From assembly GCF_022538055.1 (NCBI RefSeq), contig NZ_JAKZAM010000029.1, forward strand, positions 1-64,000: a stretch of DNA of 64,000 nt, in the 5' to 3' direction. Origin of the DNA: Cognataquiflexum nitidum. Lineage in GTDB: Bacteria; Bacteroidota; Bacteroidia; Cytophagales; Cyclobacteriaceae. The notes under the pieces are model-generated. The model was not told where the DNA came from. It did no database searches and was given only the letters and a program-made list of their open reading frames with translations. Below are positions 41,215-49,394 of the stretch, in pieces. A program made the position numbers and the translations under genes. Every line of letters starts with the position of its first letter. Positions within the stretch are counted from its first letter, which is position 1.

Positions 41215-42105
41215 TATGGGGTATTTATTCGGGGCCCACCATGAGCGTAGTCGAAGGGTTCGGGTTTCGTGCCTACGGCGTTAGGGATAAGGCTTCGGGG
41301 ATTCTTACTTTTTTTGAACTTGGAACGGGGTTCGGGGTTCAGCTTCGGGGAATCTTACTTTTTTTGAACTTGGAACGGGGTTCGGGGTTCAGGCGATTTT
41401 GTTCAGGGTTCTAGCCTGCGGCGTACCTGCCTGCGGCGTTCGGGGTTCGGAGAATCGTTGAGGCGAGGTGGAACCTGGAACAATGAACCTTGAACATTTT
41501 TTGAACCTAGTACAAAATTGTTCGGGGTTCTGGCCTGCGGCGTACGTGCCTTCGGCGTTCGGGGTTCCCTGTACTTTAGGAGTGAACAGGAACTTGGAAC
41601 AAGGAACTTTGAACATTTTTGAACCTAGTACAGATTTGTTCAGGGTTCTTACCAACGGCGTTCGGGGTTCCCTGTACTTTAGGAGTGAACAGGAACTTGG
41701 AACAAGGAACTTTGAACATTTTTGAACCTAGTACAGATTTGTTCAGGGTTCTTACCAACGGCGTTCGGGGTTCCCTGTACTTTAGGAGTGAACAGGAACT
41801 TGGAACAAGGAACTTTGAACATTTTTGAACCTAGTACAGATTTGTTCAGGGTTCTGGCCTACGGCGTTCGGGGTTCCCTGTACTTTAGGAGTGAACAGGA
41901 ACTTGGAACATGGTACTTTGAACAGTTTTTAGAACAGAGTACAAAATTGTTCGGAGTTCTAGCCTGCGGCGTACCTGCCTGCGGCGTTCGGGGTTCGGAG
42001 AATCGTTGAGGCGAGGTGGAACCTGGAACAATGAACCTTGAACATTTTTTGAACCTAGTACAAAATTGTTCGGGGTTCTAGCCTGCGGGGTTCGGCGTTC
42101 GGGGT
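41215..42105. repeat. Polysaccharide-locus intergenic repeat, block G, with a 103-bp tandem array
   Basis: This block contains a regular tandem array: the core CCTGTACTTTAGG starts at 41568, 41671, 41774 and 41877, exactly 103 bases apart, and the copies are nearly identical. Because 103 is not a multiple of three, the reading frame shifts at each copy, which argues against coding. On either side are GAATCGTTGAGGCGAGG modules (41455 and 42001) and one CATGAGCGTAGTCGAAGG module (41239). Confidence 0.9.
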
Positions 42106-43110
42106 TCAGGGTTGAGTAATTTTCACTTCTTTAATTGCCCCTTCCTGAGCTAAAAACCACTGATAGGTTTTTCTGATTCCGTCTTCGAGGGAAGTTTTGG
42201 CTTTCCATCCGGCATCTGTCATTTTGGAGACATCGAGGAGTTTGCGAGGGGTGCCATCAGGTTTGGTGGAATCCCAATGGATCTCTCCTGTATGGCCGAC
42301 AATTTTTTGGATAAGTACAGATAGTTCCTGAATGGTCAAATCCTCCCCTGTGCCTACATTGTAAAGGCTGCCCGGTAACCTGTTTTCCAAGGCAAATACA
42401 ACTGCCTCTGCCAAGTCTTCCACATAAAGGAACTCTCTCTTTGGGGTACCTGAGCCCCATAGTTCGACAGGCTCACTACAAGGTAGTTCGACAGGCTCAA
42501 TGTTTTCTTTATTATTAGATTTGACTTTGGCATCATGAAACTTCCTGATCAGTGCGGGAAGAACGTGGGAAGTGTTCAAATCAAAGTTGTCGTGTGGACC
42601 ATATAGGTTGGTCGGCATCAGTGAGATAAAATCCTTTCCAAATTGGTGTTTTATGGCTTCGCAGGCTTTTACTCCGGTGATTTTGGCTATTGCGTACCAC
42701 TCATTTGTAGGTTCTAGTGGTCCTGTCAACAGGTATTCTTCTTTTAATGGCTGTGGGGCAAGTTTGGGATAGATGCAGGAGGATCCAAGGAAGATGAATT
42801 TCTGTACATCTATTTTGAGGGAAGCATCTATCAGGTTGTTTTGAATCTGCATGTTATCCATCAGAAACTGATAGGGATAGTTATTATTTGCCAATATTCC
42901 TCCTACCCTTGCAGCTGCGTCGATGACAACATCCGGAAATTCGGTATGAAAAAAATTCATTACTTCTTCCTGATTTCTAAGGTCGAGTTCAGCAGAGGTT
43001 CTTCCTATCAGATTGGAGTATCCTTTGGCCTCCAAGGCTCTCCAAATAGCCGATCCTACCATGCCACGATGGCCTGCTATGTATATTCGGGAATTGGTTT
43101 TGATATTCAA
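42106..43110 (-). CDS. fcl: GDP-L-fucose synthase with in-frame repeat insertion
   Basis: About 334 residues. Epimerase-reductase of the SDR family that makes GDP-L-fucose from the Gmd product. NADP loop IAGHRGMVGSAIWRAL, then DAAARVGGILANN, the catalytic FLGSSCIYPKLAPQP with NEWYAIAKITG (Tyr-x3-Lys) and NLYGPHDNFD. Between RKFHDAKV and LWGSGTPKREFLYVEDLA there are about 20 extra residues, in which EPVEL occurs twice; these are encoded by a tandem repeat. The first credible start is TTG at 43110, since all DNA upstream is repeat block H. The core motifs are intact, so the enzyme is probably active. Confidence 0.93.
   Translation of the reverse strand: MNIKTNSRIYIAGHRGMVGSAIWRALEAKGYSNLIGRTSAELDLRNQEEVMNFFHTEFPDVVIDAAARVGGILANNNYPYQFLMDNMQIQNNLIDASLKIDVQKFIFLGSSCIYPKLAPQPLKEEYLLTGPLEPTNEWYAIAKITGVKACEAIKHQFGKDFISLMPTNLYGPHDNFDLNTSHVLPALIRKFHDAKVKSNNKENIEPVELPCSEPVELWGSGTPKREFLYVEDLAEAVVFALENRLPGSLYNVGTGEDLTIQELSVLIQKIVGHTGEIHWDSTKPDGTPRKLLDVSKMTDAGWKAKTSLEDGIRKTYQWFLAQEGAIKEVKITQP
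42461..42499. repeat. Two copies of AGTTCGACAGGCTCA inside fcl
   Basis: The 15-mer occurs at 42461-42475 and 42485-42499, 24 bases (eight codons) apart, so it adds EPVEL twice without a frameshift. The same motif is found in intergenic DNA near 3780. Confidence 0.9.
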
Positions 43111-43111
43111 G

Positions 43112-44238
43112 GGGGAGGGGTTTGGGTTCGGGGTTCGGCTTCGGGGTTCGGTGCCTGCCCTGAGCGTAGTCGAAGGGTTCAGGGTTCTAGCCTGCGGCGT
43201 TCGGGGTTCGGGGTGAGGCTTATATCCAGTTGAACATCGAACCTTGAACATTTTTTGAACCTAGTACGGATTTGTACGGAGTTCTAGCCTGCGGCGTACC
43301 TGCCTGCGGCGTTCGGGGTTCGGTGAATCGTTGAGGCGAGGTGGAACCTGGAACTATGAGCCTTGAACAGTTTTTAGAACAGGGTACGGATTTGTACGGA
43401 GTTCTAGCCTGCGGCGTACGTGCCTGCGGCGTTCGGGGTTCGGTGAATCGTTGTGGCGAGGTGGAACCTGGAACTATGAACCTTGAACAGTTTTTAGAAC
43501 GGAGTACAAGATTGTTCGGAGTTCTAGCCTGCGGCGTTCGGGGTTCCCTGTACTTTAGGAGTGAACAGGAACTTGGAACATGGTACTTTGAACATTTTTT
43601 AGAACAGAGTACAAGATTGTTCGGAGTTCTAGCCTGCGGCGTACCTGCCTGCGGCGTTCGGGGTTCCCTGTACTTTAGGAGTGAACAGGAACTTGGAACA
43701 TGGTACTTTGAACAGTTTTTAGAACAGGGTACAGATTTGTTCGGGGTTCTAGCCTGCGGCGTTCGGGGTTCAGGGTGAGGCTTATATACTGTTGAACATC
43801 GAACTTTGAACAGTTTTTAGAACGGAGTACAAGATTTGTTCGGAGTTCTAGCCTGCGGCGTTCGGGGTTCGGGGGTGAGGCTTATATCCTGTTGAACATC
43901 GAACCTTGAACATTTTTTGAACCTAGTACAGATTTGTTCGGAGTTCTAGCCTGCGGCGTTCGGGGTTCGGAGTGAGGCTTATATCCTGTTGAACTATGAA
44001 CCTTGAACATTTTTTGAACCTAGTACAAAATTGTTCGGAGTTCTAGCCTGCGGCGTACCTGCCTGCGGCGTTCGGGGTTCCCTGTACTTTAGGAGTGAAC
44101 AGGAACTTGGAACATGGTACTTTGAACAGTTTTTAGAACAGAGTACAAGATTGTTCGGAGTTCTAGCCTGCGGCGTACGTGCCTGCGGCGTTCGGGGTGA
44201 GGCTTATATCCAGTTGATCAATGAACTTTGAACATTTT
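43112..44238. repeat. Polysaccharide-locus intergenic repeat, block H
   Basis: About 1.1 kb. Hairpin cores near 43549, 43667 and 44085; GAATCGTTG modules near 43325 and 43445; GAGGCTTATATCCTGTTGAA modules near 43216, 43778, 43878, 43975 and 44201. The block's TTTTTT run provides the last bases of the manC stop codon (TAA) on one side, and it abuts the TTG start of fcl on the other. Confidence 0.87.
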
Positions 44239-45234
44239 TTAAACCAACTCAGGTCTTTCTTTTTCAAGGCGCTCGTACAACTTCTTGACTTCCTGTGCTT
44301 TTTCTTTGCGAAGAACCAGGATGGCATCTTTAGTCTGGATCAGTAACGTATTATACAAGCCTGTAAATTCGGTATGGATATCAGTACCTATCACCATATT
44401 TCCAAATGAATCTTTAGGATATCCCTGGCTTTCAAAATATTCATAAATAGATTCAAAAGAGCCCATATCTGACCATTGAAATGCGGAAGGAACAACTTTT
44501 ATCTTCTTGGTTTTTTCCATCACGGCATAATCCACCGATACTGAGGGGATCTGGAGAGACAGTTCTAAATTGAGTTTTCCATCATCCGCACACTCTATCG
44601 CCCTCTTAGCACTGTGGAAAAGTTCCGGTTCAAATTCCATGAGCTCGTCAAGGTATACCCCGGCCTGAAAACAAAACATTCCCGAATTCCAAAGGTAGTT
44701 TCCTTTTTCGAGGAAAATCTGGGCGGTATGCAAGTCGGGTTTTTCACAGAAGGCGATGACTTCCTCCCCGTTTGATTCAATATACCCATAGCCTGTTTCA
44801 GGCTTGGTAGGCCTGAGGCCGAAGGTCACAATATATCCTTCTTTGGCTAGCTGTATGGCCCTGTGAACTGAAGAAGCGTAGGCATGGCCTGAGTCAATCA
44901 GTTGGTCTGAAGGGGTTATAAACATGATATCCTCCCTGCTTACCTGAAATGCCGCAAATGCGATGGCCGCAGCGGTATTGCGGGGACAAGCTTCTATAAT
45001 CTCACCGAAGTTGACAATTCCTCCCGCGTGGAGATCCTGTCGGGAGAGTTCAACATTGTCTTGATTGCCGACAACCAATGTGGCATCACAAAAATCCTTA
45101 TTCCTCAACACCGTTTTTTGAAAAAGGGTCTGATTTCCAAAAATCGGAAGGTACTGCTTGGGTCTTGCCTTTCGGGAAAGAGGCCAAAGCCTGGAGCCTA
45201 TACCTCCTGAAAGAATGATATTGACGATACTCAA
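44239..45234 (-). CDS. manC: Mannose-1-phosphate guanylyltransferase
   Basis: 331 residues. It forms GDP-mannose from mannose-1-phosphate and GTP. NIILSGGIGSRLWPLSRKARPKQYLP is the nucleotide-binding loop, FITPSDQLI and GYGYIE follow, and FCEKPDL, LWNSGMFCFQ and VDYAVMEKTK are family motifs. The phosphomannose-isomerase domain of bifunctional ManC/AlgA proteins is absent. The start is TTG at 45234. It begins 58 bases after the Wzc gene and feeds gmd and fcl. Confidence 0.95.
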   Translation of the reverse strand: MSIVNIILSGGIGSRLWPLSRKARPKQYLPIFGNQTLFQKTVLRNKDFCDATLVVGNQDNVELSRQDLHAGGIVNFGEIIEACPRNTAAAIAFAAFQVSREDIMFITPSDQLIDSGHAYASSVHRAIQLAKEGYIVTFGLRPTKPETGYGYIESNGEEVIAFCEKPDLHTAQIFLEKGNYLWNSGMFCFQAGVYLDELMEFEPELFHSAKRAIECADDGKLNLELSLQIPSVSVDYAVMEKTKKIKVVPSAFQWSDMGSFESIYEYFESQGYPKDSFGNMVIGTDIHTEFTGLYNTLLIQTKDAILVLRKEKAQEVKKLYERLEKERPELV

Positions 45235-45292
45235 TTTACAGGTTGCTTAAATAAAAGGCCGATTTGATTCTAAACTTAGAAAAAACCAACTC

Positions 45293-47749
45293 TTAAGGTT
45301 TTTTGAACTTGTTTTTGAATTTTTTCCACCAACCGGAGTCGTTTCCTTCCTCGTAATATCCATAGGATTTGCTTCCGTAGCCATAACCGTAGCCATAACC
45401 GTAGCCATAGCCGTAGCCATAGCCCCCGGAGGTCTGCACGTCATTGAGTACGGCGTACATTTTTTTAACTCCTCCTTTTTCCACGAGGTTATTCAAAAAC
45501 TCTATGTTGGATTTTTCTGAATAGTTTAGTCTAAGGATGAAGAAGCTGATATCGGCATATTTGAGCAATTCCTTGGTCTCAGAAACCAAGCCCAAAGGAG
45601 GACAGTCCATGATCACTACATCATAAGCTGCAGAAGCTTCCTTCATCATCAGCCCAAACTTCTCCAAGAGTAGGAGTTCTGATGGATTGGGAGGAATAGG
45701 TCCTGAGAGCATGACGTCCAAATAGGGATTGGAGGTTTTTTTGACCAAACTTTGCCAGGTAACATTTTCACTTAGAAAGGTACTGACGCCTCGGTCGTTT
45801 TTGAGGCCAAAATCCTCAGCTATCTTTGGTTTTCTAAGGTCAAGCCCCAAGAGAAGTACCTTCTTTTCCATCAAGGCAAATACTCCGGCCATATTGATGG
45901 AGGCAAAGGTTTTGCCTTCACCTGATATCCTGGAGGTAAAGAGCAAAACTGCTTTTTCCCTTCCCTCATTGAGGTAGGAGATATCCGCTCTTAGACTACG
46001 GAAAGCTTCCGTCACACTTGATTTGGGATTGGTAAATACCGGAAATTTATTTTCAGAGGTATTTCTTCCAATCATCCCCACCAATGGCAGCTTGAGTTCA
46101 TTTTCTATTTCTTTTGGATCTTCAATTTTGACATTGAAAAAGTCTTTGAGTGCGATCAAACCTACCGGAAAAAGAAAACCAAATATGATGCCCATCAGGA
46201 TATTATTGGATGATCTTGGTGCAATGGGAGCATATTGGGATTCAGCTTTGTCCAAGATGCTGTTGTTTGGGGTAATAGCGGCTTTGGTAATTTCCGCCTC
46301 TGCTTTTTTCTGAAGCAAGTAGACATAAATATCTTCATTGATTTTAAACTGTCGGGTGATAGCCAGGAGATTTCTCTCATTTTGAGGAAGAGAAGTCAGC
46401 TCCCATTCTACCATTTCGATGTTTCCCTGGAGTTCGGTCAGTTCGGTTTTTGTATTTTTGATGGCTTGCTTGACACTTTCCTGCAGGGATTTTTTGACAT
46501 TTTGGATCTTAGATGCATTGTCTCTGACAGCGGGTGTATTGGGGGATAAATTGTCATTCAAACGGGATCTTTCTACCTGTAGCTCCATCAGGGATGCTAC
46601 CAGGGAATTGAAAAAAGGATCTGAGACGTCCATACCCATGGGAATGATCATATCGCCCGAGGTGTGGTTGTTGAGGTAACTTTGGAGGTTTTGGAAATAT
46701 TTCACATGGATTTCCATCCTTCCTTTCTCTTTTTCGAGCTCTTGGAGTTTTCCGAATATCACTGATCCTTCGCCGGTCAGGTTAAACATCTTGTTTTCTA
46801 TCCTGAAGTCCTGAAGCATGGTTTCGGACAACCTGAGGGAGTCAGCGATGGCGCTCAATTGTTGGTTGATAAAAAGTACAGTGCTTTCGGAAGCACGGCT
46901 TTTTTGTTCCAATTCCCGTTTCAGGTACATTTCCATCAATTTATTGAGGTAGTCTTCCCCCATTTTCTTGATGGGAGTGACAATACTCAAATTCAAAATC
47001 GGAGACTGATTTTTCTCTAAGGATACAGCGAGAATTTGTTGAAAAGATCTCGCCAAGGAGGGGGTGTCAATAACTTTAAAGTAGATGACATCACCGGGAA
47101 GGCCCTGGGTTTTTTCGATCAGGAAGGAGAAATTTTCAGTAGAAATCTGCTTTCCAAAAGAAAAAACGTTTTTGGAAAGGACTGAGCTTTCATTGCTTGT
47201 TTTGGAAATGAATTCATAAAAATCAAAATCCTCAAATCCAGGCTCTCCCAGACTCAAATCAAAGGAATTCTCGTCCAGAATTTCTAATCTGAACATGCTT
47301 CCGATCATTTGGGGTTTTTTCCAATCCACTTGGACCCTGACGGGGGTTCCTTCATATACCTGTGAGGTTTTGACAAGACCTTCCATGAAATATTGGACAT
47401 TCAAATCTAAGGAGTCGACTGTTTCCATTGCAAGTCCCAGAGATTTCAAAATACCTATTTCACCTTCGATGTTGTTTTTACCATTGACAAGTCCTGAGGA
47501 TCCGATAAAATCCAAACCATAGTCAGGCTTGCTTTCGGACACCAAAATACTGGATTGTACACGGTAGATGGGAGTAGTATAGCGGTTGAAGAGGAATGCA
47601 GCCACTGCACCTCCAAACATAAAAAGGAATATAAAAGGCCAATAGCGGAGGTACCTGAACAAGATTGCCTTGAAATCAGTGTCGTTTACCTGATAGCCGG
47701 GCGTGGGTATTTGCTGATTGCCGTGAGGTTGGGGATAGTTTGGATTCAT
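45293..47749 (-). CDS. wzc: Wzc-like polysaccharide co-polymerase and BY-kinase
   Basis: 818 residues from the ATG at 47749. Residues about 25-470 form a Wzz-like co-polymerase with a first membrane helix (FIFLFMFGGAVAAFLF), a long coiled-coil region (LQELEKEKGRMEIHVKYFQN) and a second helix (NILMGIIFGFLFPVGL). The C-terminal part is a BY-kinase with Walker A SRISGEGKTFAS (near residue 610), Walker A' LLLGLDLRKPK and Walker B VVIMDCPP. A tyrosine-glycine cluster (GYGYGYGYG...) near residues 776-795 is the autophosphorylation tail. It regulates chain length and export with the adjacent Wza-like protein. Twelve-base repeats encode the YG cluster. Confidence 0.94.
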   Translation of the reverse strand: MNPNYPQPHGNQQIPTPGYQVNDTDFKAILFRYLRYWPFIFLFMFGGAVAAFLFNRYTTPIYRVQSSILVSESKPDYGLDFIGSSGLVNGKNNIEGEIGILKSLGLAMETVDSLDLNVQYFMEGLVKTSQVYEGTPVRVQVDWKKPQMIGSMFRLEILDENSFDLSLGEPGFEDFDFYEFISKTSNESSVLSKNVFSFGKQISTENFSFLIEKTQGLPGDVIYFKVIDTPSLARSFQQILAVSLEKNQSPILNLSIVTPIKKMGEDYLNKLMEMYLKRELEQKSRASESTVLFINQQLSAIADSLRLSETMLQDFRIENKMFNLTGEGSVIFGKLQELEKEKGRMEIHVKYFQNLQSYLNNHTSGDMIIPMGMDVSDPFFNSLVASLMELQVERSRLNDNLSPNTPAVRDNASKIQNVKKSLQESVKQAIKNTKTELTELQGNIEMVEWELTSLPQNERNLLAITRQFKINEDIYVYLLQKKAEAEITKAAITPNNSILDKAESQYAPIAPRSSNNILMGIIFGFLFPVGLIALKDFFNVKIEDPKEIENELKLPLVGMIGRNTSENKFPVFTNPKSSVTEAFRSLRADISYLNEGREKAVLLFTSRISGEGKTFASINMAGVFALMEKKVLLLGLDLRKPKIAEDFGLKNDRGVSTFLSENVTWQSLVKKTSNPYLDVMLSGPIPPNPSELLLLEKFGLMMKEASAAYDVVIMDCPPLGLVSETKELLKYADISFFILRLNYSEKSNIEFLNNLVEKGGVKKMYAVLNDVQTSGGYGYGYGYGYGYGYGYGSKSYGYYEEGNDSGWWKKFKNKFKKP

Positions 47750-47753
47750 CTGA

Positions 47754-48608
47754 TTAATCGACAAGTAAGTTGATGAATAAAAGCACTGTCGCAAGCGTGG
47801 TGGTGATCAAGGTGAAAGTCTGAACGGCGTTTTCACCTGTACCGATTTCCCTTACCTTCATCGGTTCGGCATACAACTGGTCATTGGGCCTAACAAAATA
47901 AAAGGGAGAACTGATCAGTTGCCGGTCCCTGAGGTTGATGCGGTGAAGTTTGGTTCCTTCTGAATACTGCCGAAACAATAGTATCTCATCTCTTTTTGCA
48001 GCAATATTCAAATCTCCGGCCATAGAAAGTGCCTCAAAAATGGTCAAGCGATCTTGAAGCACTACAAATTTGCCGGGAGCTCTGAACTCTCCCATGGTAG
48101 AAAAGCGAATCCCTCCCAACTTGACATTTACAAATAACTCTGAGGTGACATAATCTTTGATCCTGGTTTCGATTTCTATCCTCGCCTCATCTATGGTCTT
48201 GTCCACGACATTGACATAGCCTACGATGGGAAGCCTGACGTTTCCGTCCTTGTCTATGGTATAGCCGGTCATATAAAAAATATCTCCGCCACCCATACCG
48301 CCTCCACCCATTTGCATTTGCCCCACCATTTGGTTTCCTCTCATGTTGAAGCCATTTTGGATCATATCTTCTACCGTCTGAATATTGACATCGATGATGT
48401 CATTGAACTGGAGCCTGTACTCAGGCATGTCGTGTAAGATCATTTCATCCTCATTGATGGGAGGATTGTCTTTGAGGTTTTGGACATATATGATTTTTTC
48501 ATTTGACACACAAGAAGAAGCAATCAGAATCAACATGACCAATCTTGCTACAAATGACTTTTGCCATAATGGAAAAACAGTCCTTTGAGTTTTGAGTAGT
48601 GATTTCAT
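47754..48608 (-). CDS. wza: Wza-like polysaccharide export lipoprotein
   Basis: 284 residues from the ATG at 48608. The N-terminal signal ends in a lipobox (LILIASSC). A polysaccharide-export domain follows (YRLQFNDIIDVNIQTVE, YTIDKDGNVRLPIVGYVNVV), then an SLBB-like part (VKLGGIRFSTMGEFRAPGKF, IFEALSMAGDLN). The glycine/methionine-rich insertion near residue 110 (QMQMGGGGMGGGD) is unusual. A C-terminal hydrophobic helix (LITTTLATVLLFINLLV) is typical of Bacteroidota members. It is the outer-membrane part of the export channel and lies directly before wzc. Confidence 0.92.
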   Translation of the reverse strand: MKSLLKTQRTVFPLWQKSFVARLVMLILIASSCVSNEKIIYVQNLKDNPPINEDEMILHDMPEYRLQFNDIIDVNIQTVEDMIQNGFNMRGNQMVGQMQMGGGGMGGGDIFYMTGYTIDKDGNVRLPIVGYVNVVDKTIDEARIEIETRIKDYVTSELFVNVKLGGIRFSTMGEFRAPGKFVVLQDRLTIFEALSMAGDLNIAAKRDEILLFRQYSEGTKLHRINLRDRQLISSPFYFVRPNDQLYAEPMKVREIGTGENAVQTFTLITTTLATVLLFINLLVD

Positions 48609-49394
48609 TAGGTGAAGGATTTTATGAAAAATATTTTTCAAGTTTTACAGAAGAATATAAGACGAAACTCTGTCGGCGAATGACCGATAAGTGACTTAGG
48701 CCAATTGTTATTTGATACAGCTTCGCCCTTTCAGTCACAGGAGAGACCTATTGATAAATTTGCTAAAATGGTAATTATTAAATCTATTTAAAACTTAGTC
48801 GTGGTGAAGGCCTGTTGCCCGTTGCATTTAAGGGGTGATTAAAGCAACATGTAAATTTCGGCAAGCAAGAAAGCACTGAAACCCGGTAAACGCGCAGTCT
48901 AATGTTGCAAAGAAATGTTATTTGACATTTAAGGTAAATGAAATGATGAATTAACAGTGAAATTTATAAATCATAAGTCAAAGGGCATTGAAATCCGTCT
49001 CATCTAAAAAAAACCGTAAAACCATCCTGATTTGATGTAATTCAAAAAGGCAATGCCTTCAAAAGCATCGTGGATCTAAATCCAAAAAATCAAAATTCCC
49101 TATTTATGTAGGTAATTACCTTTATTTTAATTAATGGCAATATTGTTATCCCCTACTTTGAAAATGTCTGAAAAAAGGCTTCAAAAAATGACAAAATAAT
49201 ATTTTTTGATATGTGTATCCGGATTGTTGTACGTCCCTGACAAATTGGAAATTTTCTACTGTAAAACTGAACTCCAAGTGTTCGAGGTGGGGAGGAATGA
49301 TCCCGAAACTTCGAGAGGCCCGCACATGCCTTGTGCGCGGATAAGGTATGGAAACGGGAGTTTTAATGACAGGCTGTCATGATTGGGAGTTGGT
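48609..49394. other. Long leader region upstream of wza with inverted repeats
   Basis: Nearly 800 bases without a gene between the YjbH-like gene and wza. Visible structure: GCAACAT/ATGTTGC arms (48844-48850 and 48902-48908) and a CGCACA/TGTGCG hairpin (49321-49337). There is also a perfect ATGACAG/CTGTCAT dyad (49366-49380) 15 bases after the yjbH-like stop, which may help end that transcript. The long leader before the first export gene is the obvious place for promoter or antitermination control of the operon; I recognise no known element. Confidence 0.5.

Noticed and set aside
41568..41985. CRISPR-like regular spacing in the tandem array
   Set aside because: The whole 103-base unit is repeated; there are no variable spacers, and no cas genes are in the window.
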